20,244 nucleotides of DNA from Phaeoceros laevis (taxonomy: Eukaryota > Anthocerotophyta > Anthocerotopsida > Notothyladales), in NCBI GenBank assembly GCA_049999765.1, contig JBNGIQ010009363.1:95168-115411 (forward strand), given 5' to 3'. The translations under genes and the position numbers were made by a program. The number at the start of each line of letters is the position of its first letter. Positions within the stretch are counted from its first letter, which is position 1. The notes under the pieces were generated by a model. The model saw nothing but the letters and a program-made list of their open reading frames with translations, searched no databases and was not told the DNA's origin. Shown one piece after another: positions 8,548 through 16,783 of this stretch.

Positions 8548-8552
8548 TAGTT
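8548..8552. repeat. Target-site duplication of element A, left copy
   Basis: TAGTT directly left of the LTR, identical to 15406-15410. Five base pairs is the standard copia duplication length. Confidence 0.95.
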
Positions 8553-8807
8553 TGCTACAAATACTAGCGCGCGGGAAGCGAGAGACCAAAGCTTTGTGAT
8601 GAAGATTGATTGATTATGCCACGCGAAGGTGGTTATAAGTCACGTGAACATGACTGTCTGTATCTTGGTAGTTGTTAGTTGAATAACTACCTAACTACAG
8701 TAGCTATAACCATGGGTTACTTATGCAACCATGGCTTACACATAAGTGTGGATTGAAATGTTTATTAACGAATAAAAACCCTAAACCCTAAACCTAAACT
8801 GCCAATA
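8553..8807 (-). repeat. 3' LTR of element A
   Basis: 255 bp, matching 15157-15405 at about 96%. On the minus strand it begins TATTGGCAG and ends TGTAGCA, so it has 5'-TA...CA-3' termini instead of TG...CA. A TATA-like TTATAAG lies at 8633-8639. It contains CCATGG twice and an inverted GGTAGTT/AACTACC pair. Confidence 0.97.
8779..8798 (+). repeat. Telomere-like CCCTAAA repeats inside the LTR
   Basis: Two exact CCCTAAA units followed by CCTAAA. The other LTR (15384-15396) has one unit fewer, which accounts for a 7-bp length difference between the LTRs. AAACCCTAA is also the plant telo-box, a known promoter motif. Confidence 0.9.
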
Positions 8808-8818
8808 CCCCCACTCAA
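8808..8818 (-). other. Polypurine tract of element A
   Basis: The minus strand reads TTGAGTGGGGG immediately before the LTR start TATTGG. This is the primer site for plus-strand DNA synthesis. Confidence 0.85.
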
Positions 8819-8868
8819 GCCACACTTCGGCTTTCAGTCTTCGCGCTCACGCTCCAACTTCTGCTCCG

Positions 8869-9306
8869 ATGCTGCTCGCATCGATGCTGCCGCTGTTGAG
8901 CCTTGCCGCCAGGATCTTGCGCTTGCTAGTCGCCCAGCTAGAGGGATGTTTACGCCGACTGGAGTCGCTGGTCGCAAAGCTTGAAGTAGACCGGGATTTC
9001 TCCCCATGCAACCTAGAAGCTGCTGCAGCATCCGCTACCTGGGCGGATAACCACTTTTCTTTCTCCAAGTCTCAGCACATCTCTCTAGAGCGTCGCAAGC
9101 TCCTTCCTCTTGGCAGTCACAGGGGGTGCACACTCAGCTGCACAGGTGAGAACTGGGCGCCGGCAAGTTTCACTTGCAGAAGATCAGGTCTTCGGATGAA
9201 ACGGACTTGCATCCGCTCCAACCTACCTTCCAACTGCATAAATTTTTATGGTGCGCCAGTTACTGAACCCTTCCAGCTTGCTGTAACCCTCTGCTTGGCA
9301 TGTTAG
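8869..9306 (+). CDS. Opposite-strand ORF between pol and 3' LTR of element A
   Basis: A 145-codon frame runs against element A. Its frame is already open from the LTR edge at about 8803, and the first ATG is at 8869. No family is recognised. Residues about 6-42 are Leu-rich and helical (LLSLAARILRLLVAQLEG, CLRRLESLVAKLEV), suggesting a hydrophobic or coiled-coil helix. The rest is Cys/Ser/Arg-rich. A good splice-donor match (ACAG/GTGAGAA) near 9145-9151 could end an exon. The location mirrors the ORF at 4667-5155 of element B. It may be chance. Confidence 0.3.
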   Translation: MLLASMLPLLSLAARILRLLVAQLEGCLRRLESLVAKLEVDRDFSPCNLEAAAASATWADNHFSFSKSQHISLERRKLLPLGSHRGCTLSCTGENWAPASFTCRRSGLRMKRTCIRSNLPSNCINFYGAPVTEPFQLAVTLCLAC

Positions 9307-9458
9307 TGTGACACTGACTAGTGTATGGTGATTGTGTGTGGTTCTGTGCTGTGATAGTGCCAGATTGTGGAGCGCCAGGATGACAATCATGCATAAACAG
9401 CAGGTGCAGGTACGATCTGAGTGCTGGACAAACATGCAACCTAACACTCTAACACTGT

Positions 9459-10037
9459 CTAAGTCTTCTCATGCTTCTGTTTCTTGCTGTCTTCAGGCAG
9501 CAAGCCAAGCTTCATATAGTGCTTCAAATGTATTTCGCTGGGCAACGACTTGGTTAGGATATCAGCTGCATTCTCCGATGTGTTGACATACACCAGGGAA
9601 ATCTCGCCACTTGCCACTGCCTTTCGAACGAAGTGATGATGCACCTCGATGTGTTTTGTCCTAGCATGAAAGACTGGATTATTTGCAAGTGCTATTGCAC
9701 CTTGATTATTGCAGTATAAAATTGTTGGCTCATCTTGTTTGTGTCCTGTGTCTTCAAGGCATCTTTGATCCCAGATGGCCTCTTTGGCTGCTACTGTCAG
9801 AGTCTTATGCTCTGCTTCAGTACTTGACATGCATATAGTATTGTTCTTTTTGCAGGACCACGACAAGGGTCCTCCAGCCGACATAAAAATATAGAAAGCC
9901 ATTGATCTCCTGCTGTCAGGATTAGCGGCCCAGTTGCTATCACAGAAACCTTCAAGTGTAAGCACTTTCTTATCCAAAGCACGGTAAACTATGCAATAGC
10001 CCACTGTTTGTTTAAGATATCTGAAAATTTGTTTCAC
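9459..10037 (-). pseudogene. Element A RNase H
   Basis: 192 codons beginning in the RT/RNase H connection (MKQIFRYLKQTVGY) and ending at the true end of pol. Blocks seen: GFCDSNWAA (first Asp kept), PLSWSCKKN, SSTEAEHKTL (Glu kept), LYCNNQGAIAL, TKHIEVHHHFVR, NAADILTKSL. The Asp usual in CDNQ is Asn here, so catalysis should be lost. A frameshift at about 10034-10037 separates it from RT. After the stop, 9307-9458 holds nothing recognisable. Confidence 0.92.
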
Positions 10038-10980
10038 TTGCCCCAGTGTTCTCTTCCATAATCTGACAGGAACTGTGAAACTATGTGAACTGCAAAGGAT
10101 ATGTCTGCTCTAGTCAGGCACTGGAGATAGATTAACATGCCCACTGCCTGCTTATATGGAATGCGGCTCATTTCAAGTTTTTCTGCATCAGTCTTGGCGC
10201 ACTGCTCTTTTGATAACCTAACACCCGATGTCAGTGGGGTGTTGGTGCTATGGGCTTCAAACAGGTGAAATCTCTTCAAGCTGTCGTCTATGTGTTTTTT
10301 CTGGGATAGTGTCAGCGTGCCTGCATGTCTATCCCTGGTAACTTTCACACCCAAGCACCATTTGAGCTCGCCAATATCAGTCATATCAAATTCAGCTTTA
10401 AGTAGATTCTTCACAGTTTGCATTAGACTACTTGGACTAGTGGAGGCTGCAAGTATCAAGTCATCTACGTATACAAGAAGTAGCAAGTATGCATCCTTTC
10501 TTCTCAGTACATATAGATTAGAGTCAGCCGTCCCCTTAGTGAAACCACATTTCAGTAAAAAGGTATCTATGCGTGTATGCCAAGCTCGGGGACTCTGCTT
10601 GAGTCCATAAATCATCTTGTGTAGCTTACAGACGAGATTCTCTTTGCCAGGTTGCAGATAGCCCTCGAGCTGGGCCATATAGATTTCCTCCTCAAGTGTT
10701 CCATGGAGGAAGGCCGTCTTCACATCCATTTGGTGAAGATCCAAGTCACTGTGTGCTGCCAGAGCCATCACTATGCGCAAGGTTGGAAATTTAACAACTG
10801 GTGCAAAGGTCTCGAAGTAGTCTTCTCCATACCTTTGAGAAAATCCCCGCACAACAAGTCTTGCCTTGTAACGCGCAATGTGCCATTTGCATTGAACTTC
10901 GTCTTGAAAACCCATTTGTTGGAGATGGCTCGTCTTCCAGGTGGAAGCTTCTGCAGCGGCCAGGTGCCATTCTCCATCAA
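10034..10980 (-). pseudogene. Element A reverse transcriptase
   Basis: The domain starts with KLPPGRRAISNKWVFKTKF at about 10950-10900 in one frame, then shifts into the 293-codon frame from 10915. That frame reads ARYKARLVVRGFSQRYG, ETFAPVVKFPTLR, MDVKTAFLHGTLEEEIYM, MIYGLKQSPRAW, LLLVYVDDLILAAS, WCLGVKVTRD, SRIPYKQAVGMLIYL and RADISFAVHIVSQFL. All copia RT blocks including the catalytic YVDD are present, so this is the best preserved part of A. Frameshifts at both ends disconnect it from integrase and RNase H. Confidence 0.95.
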
Positions 10981-11561
10981 AGAATCATATTCTTCTTGTA
11001 CGGCTTTCTTCCAATGCTGACTGTCAGGCCCGCATGTTCACAGGATCTGGTGGGGTCGTCATGGCAACTGCAGGGGCCTATGCCTCCTCTCGTGTAAAAC
11101 TGGATGCTGGCACCCCTTGCAAAGCAATCAACAAGGCTGACACATCGGCATCATCTTTCTGAAGTGTCCCCCACTAGCTCCTCACTATCTTCGAGTGCAG
11201 GTGGAGCAGCTGCAGTTGTGGCATTCGCAGTGTTCCAATCTGTGCGACTATGCGTACTAGTCCATTGCCCAGGGTCAAAGTATGAAGGTGCAGTTCTGAT
11301 GCGAGTGGGCCTAGTGGTTACAGGTGGAGCAGCAGGAGGTGCTGGAGGATCCAGCACATCACTGTCATTCATTTCGTCCACATGCAGAGCCTCTGGCATA
11401 TCATCAACTAACACATCGGGTGCAGCTAAGTATTCTTCACCCTCTACACCCTCCTGACTTTCCTGGGATGTAGCTAATCCTTCAGCATCCACTAATCCTT
11501 CCTCCTCTTCACAGGAAATGTCCAGGAGCTCAGAAGACTGTGGAATGCTATGGGAGGACAA
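10981..11561 (-). pseudogene. Element A integrase-RT linker
   Basis: The 136-codon frame 11151-11561 is acidic (CEEEEGLVDAEGL, VEGEEYLAAPDVLVDD), then has PTRIRTAPSYFDPGQW, resembling the R-R----P--Y block found before RT in copia polyproteins. It breaks near 11151 by frameshift and continues in another frame (DADVSALLIALQGVP, ALEES) with stops at about 11075 and 11032. Linkers of this type vary greatly and have no catalytic role. Confidence 0.75.
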
Positions 11562-12746
11562 GTCGAAGGTGGCCAGCTCACCGGTACATCATCACTTGGT
11601 GCAACTGACGAAACAGATGGGGTCTGTACCCCCAACAAGGATGCCTCATCAAATATAACAGTTCTTGCATGTTGCACACGGCGAGTGACAGGGTCAAATA
11701 TCTTATAGGCTTTCACTCCATCCGTGTACCCAATAAAAACCATCTTAACGGCTCTATGCTCTATCTGAAAGTTTCATGTGTAGACAGCGCTCCTTGGGCA
11801 CATGAGCATAGGATGGGGAGCCAAATACCTGCAGGTGCTGCACTGTAGGCTTCCTTCCGCACCAAAGCTCATAAGGAGTCTTGCCCCCCGAAGACTTGCC
11901 AGGCAGTCGGTTGTACAGGTAATTTGCTGTAGATATGGCTTTTGCCCAATAAGCTAGAGCTAAACTTGCCTGCTTAATCATACTCCTTGCCACATTTTGT
12001 GCAGAGCAATTGCGCCTTTCAGCAACTCCGTTCTCGGAAGAACTATAAGGGACTGTGAACTGGCAAGCGATGCCTAAGGTCTTGCAGTAGGCATTAAACT
12101 CGTTGGAGTCAAACTCTCCTCCAGTTCACAAACACCTCAGCTTATGACCAGTTTGCCTCTCCATCAAGGTTTGATACTCCTTAAAGCAATCGAAGGCCTC
12201 GTTCTTATGCTTGAGTATATATACTTGTGAATACCGGCTGTAGTCATCAATGAAGGTGAGGAAATAAAGACCACTGCCAAAGGATGGAGTAGAGACCGGC
12301 CCACACAGGTTTGCATGCACAAGTTGAAGGATTTCTGTAGCCCTGGTGCCACCTCCCTTGGGGTAAGCTGCTCTTGGAAGTTTTCCATAGACACAAGCTT
12401 CGCAGAACGGCAAGGGACTCAGGTTGGAAGGGACACCATCTGCATAGAGATCTTGCTGGCCCATATCTTTCAACTTTTCTGGATTTGGATGCCCGAGCCT
12501 CATATGCCAGATTTTTGTGACTTCAGAATCGGTAACATGTGAACTGACTCCAGCAACTTGTGCAAATGGAGAAGGGAGACTGGTGACATTCAGCATAAAC
12601 AAGTCGTGTACCAGCTTGCCCAAAGCAACTGTCTTACCGGACTCTTTGATCATGCACATTGACCTTCGAAATACGACCTCAAAGCTGTGATTCTGTGTGA
12701 GTTGAGAAACCGACAGCAAGTTTTTCGTAATCGTGGGTACGTGCAA
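11492..12746 (-). pseudogene. Element A integrase
   Basis: From 12746: HVPTITKNLLSVSQLTQ (end of protease region), IWHMRLGHPNPEKLKDM with FCEACVYGK (the HHCC zinc-binding domain), then HANLCGPVSTPSFGSG, FIDDYSRYSQVYILKHK and, beyond a TGA at 12126-12128, GGEFDSNEFNAYC, VPYSSSENGVAERRN, ARSMIKQASLALAYWA, TPYELWCGRKP, VFGSPSYAHVP. After a frameshift near 11750 comes MVFIGYTDGVKAYKIFDP. The first catalytic Asp of the usual H(T/A)DLCGP is Asn, and the second, in the block before GGEF, is lost. Integration activity should be absent. Confidence 0.92.
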
Positions 12747-12776
12747 AACATTGGTAAGTGCAAGTGTGCACCCATT

Positions 12777-13631
12777 CTATAAACGTAGGTGCATCGTGCC
12801 TACCCCTTTGATGGTGAGTTCATTGTCATCGCCTAACAAGACATTTTGCCCCGTGGTGTGTGCAGCATAATTTGTGAACACAGACCTATCGTGACAAATA
12901 TGTGTTGTGGCACCCGAGTCAATATACCAAAAAGACTGATGGGATTTAGTTGTGGTTAAGCATACAGTCAATGCACGAAATGAGACTCGTGGTTTTGACA
13001 CAGCATCAGTGGACTCATGACTAGTAGTGGACTGAACCAACAAGACAGATGGAGAAGATGACTTGTCCTTCTTGGCCACAGTGTTGGCCTCAGGTGCTGG
13101 AACTCTCCTTGGCTCATTGTTCTTTTTCTTGCGGCAATCACGCTCCCAGTGATTCAGCAAGCCACACCAGTTACAGTTTCCAACTCTCTTTTTGCTGGAG
13201 GAAGCATCTCCAGGTGAGGTGCCTTTCCCTTTGCTTGGATAAGGCTTGTTGAATGGTTTCCTTAGCCCTTTTGGCCTAGCTGATGTATAGAGGGCCTGCC
13301 CCCTAGTACTTTTTGAGGCAGTCCTGCTGACCTCCTCTTGCATCAGTGCACCAACAAGCTCATTAACATTCAGTGTCTGGAAGTCCTCCTCTTGTTGCCC
13401 AGTCAACAATGCCAGCTGTTGTGCAAGACGTAGCACCGCATTTTGACTTGTGACAAAATTTGAATAACTGGGAGGAAGTGATGATAGCAATCTCATGCAT
13501 GCATCCGGCTCGCTGACTGGCTTCCCTGTTTGTTCCAGGCGAAGACGAGCTGTCCTGAACATCGAGATGAACTGATCCAAGGGTTGGCCTTCCTGCATTT
13601 TGAGATTATGAAACTTCGTATACATGTGCAC
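12777..13631 (-). pseudogene. Element A gag C-terminal half and protease
   Basis: The 284-codon frame contains FHNLKMQEGQPLDQFISMF and RLLSSLPPSYSNFV (UBN2-type gag core), then a basic stretch, the zinc knuckle CNWCGLLNHWERDC (CX2CX4HX4C, RNA binding) and the aspartic protease motif WYIDSGATTHICHD. A TAG at 12777-12779 ends it. The same frame continues past the stop into NGCTLALTNVLHVP and the integrase, so gag-pol was one frame, as usual in plant copia. A frameshift in 13606-13631 separates it from the gag N-terminus. Confidence 0.93.
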
Positions 13632-14052
13632 TCATTCTGGACATCATGTCCTTAGAATGATACACTAGAGCCAAGTGCTCCCACATTTCCTTGGACGTAG
13701 TAGCCAAGGATGTACTCAATACCATTGACTCCGTGAGTCCAATGCGTATTGCAGTTTGTGCCCTCGCATCTACAATGTCCCAAGCTAACTGTGCTGGAGA
13801 ACTTTGACTTCCTTCGAATGTTAGTATCTCTGCAGGAGTTTTGGTAGGCCGAAGAATGGAGCCACAAACGTACCCCCACAATGAAGTTTCTACAAGGACT
13901 TCGCGCATCCAGAGTGCCCATACATCATAGTTCGACCCGTTGGTGAGTCTATCCTTCTCTTTAAACTCGATCTTAAGCATCGGTGATGTCTCAGGTGCCT
14001 TGTTGTTTGGACGCCCACCGCCACCACCGCCTCCACCATCCTCTTCAGACAT
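13606..14052 (-). pseudogene. Element A gag N-terminal half
   Basis: Begins at ATG 14050-14052 (MSEEDGGGGGGGG) and includes LTNGSNYDVWALWMREVL, the conserved start of plant copia gag (Y--W---M---L), and MWEHLALVYHSKD. Gag forms the particle that packages element RNA. The frame fails at about 13606 by a frameshift; the matching continuation is the frame from 13631. The start is chosen because the Gly-rich leader directly precedes the gag core. Confidence 0.92.
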
Positions 14053-14142
14053 GATGAAGAAAGATGCAAGTGTATAAAGAGCGTCGTCCTCTAGTGACTG
14101 GCCAAAGATGTCCTAGTCACCACCTTCACTCATGCCGCATCT

Positions 14143-14510
14143 TCATATTTGGGATGCGCCGTCTCTTGCAGGTTCAGGAGCACAATTCAAGCATATTCTA
14201 GCAGACCTTGTGCCTGCTATAGGTGATACACTTTGGTTTAGATGGTTAGTGTGCTGATTCTGCAAGCAAACAAGCAACCTCAAGTCGAGGCTGCATAAAT
14301 GTGCATCTACTTGATCTATTCTGGTTTGCAAGTGTTCTAGTGTATCTAACAACTGCTATGTTCTCTTAAGTGTAGAGGATGTGAAATCCAACACTAGCTG
14401 TGAGAGTTCTTGAACACTTTCTAACACTTGTGTACAAGGAGACTGCTGGTTGCAGGGGGTAGTGCCGCCGTGGCGTCTGACTGGCAAGGATTGCCACTCA
14501 GAATGCTGAA
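14143..14510 (-). pseudogene. Second part of leader ORF0, element A (coiled coil)
   Basis: A minus-strand frame open from about 14510, with one in-frame TAG near 14362, ending at 14143. The protein shows QVLESVQELSQLVLDF and, past the TAG, LLDTLEHLQTRIDQVDAHL, which have the heptad spacing of a coiled coil. An acceptor-like ATTTCAG precedes it, so it could be joined by splicing to the first part at 14860-15132. Not a known domain. Confidence 0.35.
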
Positions 14511-14859
14511 ATGCTCACCCAACTTGACTTCGTGGTGGAACCAGGCGCTTCGGTGCGCGCTGCGTTGCTGCCCTTGAGATACTTCACAACTCAGATGGTC
14601 AAACAGGGAGTCACAGGGAGGTGTTCGCCACCCTCGTCCTCTATGGTAAGGCCGGCGGAGTAGTGCGCTTTGTTGGTTTGTGGGCAGTCGATGCCACGCG
14701 CGTCCACGCCGGTCCATCACTTCAGGTTGCGGCGACACGCGCCTGTGTAACAGGTACGCCTGCCATCTCCAGCCCTCCGAGTGCTATCCTTTGCTGCAAT
14801 GTAGACTTTCGAGGCCGGTCACTGACACTCTCCTGATCAACTTCTCCACAGGCCGCGGA

Positions 14860-15132
14860 TCAAGAACGCGCAATTCTCCTCCACGCAAAACGCAACCTCC
14901 TCCTCATTCGAAAGGTACGCGATTGTGCTGGTGGATCGTCTAATTGGCACAGCAGCCAAGTGTGGATGTTTTCCAGAACTGACGAGTCGCCTTGTGCGTG
15001 GGATTGCAGAAGGATGTGCGCAAGATCTGGATTCATTAAAGTCAACAGGTAGCCTAGACGTCCTGTGGCAGTGCTGACATCCATGTTAGGCATCGCGCAA
15101 ACGTCCACGGCGTTGTGCATCTCCACCGGCAT
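14860..15132 (-). CDS. First part of leader ORF0, element A
   Basis: A 90-codon frame on the sense strand of A whose ATG (15130-15132) is 12 nt after the primer-binding site. It reads MPVEMHNAVDVCAMPNMD..., is Leu-rich in the middle (LGYLLTLMNPDLAHILLQ) and ends in an Arg-rich tail. A donor-like GTACCT occurs in it near 14918. I recognise no family. Element C also has an ORF starting within 5 nt of its primer-binding site. Confidence 0.4.
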   Translation of the reverse strand: MPVEMHNAVDVCAMPNMDVSTATGRLGYLLTLMNPDLAHILLQSHAQGDSSVLENIHTWLLCQLDDPPAQSRTFRMRRRLRFAWRRIARS

Positions 15133-15144
15133 TGTGCCATTACG

Positions 15145-15156
15145 GCTCCGATACCA
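15145..15156 (-). other. Primer-binding site of element A
   Basis: The minus strand reads TGGTATCGGAGC directly after the LTR end. It differs by one base from TGGTATCAGAGC, the common plant copia site complementary to the 3' end of initiator tRNA-Met; element C has the common form. Confidence 0.95.
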
Positions 15157-15405
15157 TGCTACAGATACTAGCGCACGGGAAGCGAGAGACCAAAGCTTTG
15201 TGATGAAGATTGATTGATTATGCCACGCAAAGGTGGCTTATAAGTCACATGAACATGACCTTCTGTATCTTGGTAGTTGTTAGTTGAATAACTACCTAAC
15301 TACAGTAGCTATAACCATGGGTTACTTATGCAACCATGGCTTACACATAAGTGTGGATTGAAACGTTTATTAACGAATACAAACCCTAAACCTAAACCGC
15401 CAATA
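15157..15405 (-). repeat. 5' LTR of element A
   Basis: 249 bp, paired with 8553-8807. On the minus strand it starts TATTGGCGG and ends CTGTAGCA. The palindromic TATA-like CTTATAAG at 15237-15244 is the likely core promoter of the element. Confidence 0.97.
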
Positions 15406-15410
15406 TAGTT
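15406..15410. repeat. Target-site duplication of element A, right copy
   Basis: TAGTT, matching 8548-8552. It falls within the RT coding sequence of element B. Confidence 0.95.
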
Positions 15411-16777
15411 TTCGGACTTTGCTCAGTAGAGAATTTTTCTGCCACAGCCATTGGAGTTATAGCAAGTTTGCAGTCAGTCATGATAAATCTTTCTAGCATT
15501 TGTCTTATATAGTGTGCTTGATGACAAAATATGCTTCCCTTATCAGGACTAATGTAAATCTGTATGCCTAGGAGGAAGGTGAGCTGTCCTAGGTCCGTCA
15601 TGGAGAACTCGGCCATGAGGATTGACTTGACCTTCTTCATGATGTCAGGGGAGTTAGCAAAGATAAGTGCATCATCAACATACAACGCTAAGATGCAAAT
15701 TCCTACCCTTTCCTTAGGATATAGACATTTATATCAGCATCACTTTGGCTGAACTCTGATTTGAGCAAGTAGGCATGGATTTTCTTGTACCACACCCTCG
15801 GTGCTTGCTTTAAACCATACAGGCTTTTCTTAAGTCTACACACCTTGTGTGGTTCCTTCTCGCTGACATAGCCTTCCGGCTGAGTAATGTACATTTCCTC
15901 GTCTATTGTACCATGCAGGAAGGCGGTTTTGACATCCATTTGCTGGATGTCAAGCTTGCACTCCGTAGCCAGGGCAAACAGCATCCTTACTGAGGAGGTT
16001 CGTACCACGGGTGAAAAGGTCAAGATCATGAAAATCTAGTCCTTCGACTTGCTTGTACCCGTATACGACGTATCTTGCCTTATATCTGGCCACAGTTCCA
16101 TCAGGATTGAGCTTCTTCTTGAACACCCATTTCCCTTTAAGTGCCTTTCGTCCTGGAGGCAGGTCAACCAGCTCCCAAGTTTGATTGTCAATGAGGGACT
16201 GGTATTCCAAGTCCGCACCAGCTTGCCAGCTCTTGCCTTCCGGAGAGGCCAACGCTTTCTTCAAAGTGGCTGGTTCCCCGAGATCCTGTGCTGCTAGTAA
16301 GGCATGAGCAACATAAGTATGAGGCAAGGTACGTTCATGTGGTGTGGTTGCATTTGTGGCAGCCATGCTTGCTTGATGTTGTTGTCGATATTCCTCATCC
16401 AACTCATAGCTCAGAGGTTTATTTGTCCACTGACTTGGGTCGGTGGTGTGGCTTCTAAGGGATCTTCTGAGTGCTGGGGGTTCCTGAGATGGTTCCTCGA
16501 CATCTTCAATAGGATGCTCCTCAAAGTCTTCCTCAGCTGGTGGCGAGAGTGGAGCTAGAGGAGTCTCATTATCTATGTTGACATCATCCTCCTGCTGAGC
16601 CTCCCTGGAATGGTCACTTGCCTCCGAGTTGGAATCATCTGCAGTGAGGTCAGGTTCATCATCTGGAAACACATCTGCAGGCTGTGTGGGGGCTAAAGGT
16701 GCAAGCTGTGCAGTGACGAGGTGATCATCACGTATTGACAGTTCAGCTGTAGATGCATTAGGTCCATTAGCCGACAC
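15411..16777 (-). pseudogene. Element B linker and reverse transcriptase, upstream part
   Basis: The frame from 16777 (after a TGA at 16778-16780) is the acidic linker (DDEPDLTADDSNSEASDH) with DPSQWTNKPLSYELDEEY. RT begins with WELVDLPPGRKALKGKWVF and ARYKARYVVYGYKQVEG. A frameshift near 16030 leads into VRMLFALATECKLDIQQMD, TAFLHGTIDEEMYI and SLYGLKQAPRVWY. A second near 15700 leads into LYVDDALIFAN and MTDLGQLTFLLGIQI. The catalytic YVDD is intact. RT is cut by element A at 15406-15410 and continues at 8547. Confidence 0.93.
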
Positions 16778-16783
16778 TCATTC

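Larger units (their letters stand above)
14053..15144 (-). other. Long leader of element A, with ORF0-like frames
   Basis: About 1.09 kb separates the primer-binding site from gag. The leader holds two same-strand open stretches listed separately (14860-15132 and 14143-14510). The middle part (14511-14859) has another minus-strand frame (14421-14738) without a recognised motif. Confidence 0.8.
8553..15405 (-). mobile_element. Complete Ty1/copia retrotransposon A
   Basis: This 6853-bp element lies on the minus strand with two LTRs (8553-8807 and 15157-15405), TAGTT duplications, a primer-binding site for initiator tRNA-Met (15145-15156), a leader of about 1.1 kb, gag, protease, integrase, RT, RNase H and a polypurine tract (8808-8818). 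The order integrase before RT defines Ty1/copia. The LTRs differ at about 9 of 248 aligned positions plus a 1-bp and a 7-bp indel, so insertion is not recent. Frameshifts, internal stops and lost catalytic residues make it non-autonomous now. It inserted into the RT of element B, so it is younger than B. Confidence 0.97.

Noticed and set aside
8779-8798. Telomere or interstitial telomere array
   Set aside because: Only two and a half units, inside an LTR and present in both LTRs, so it belongs to the transposon.
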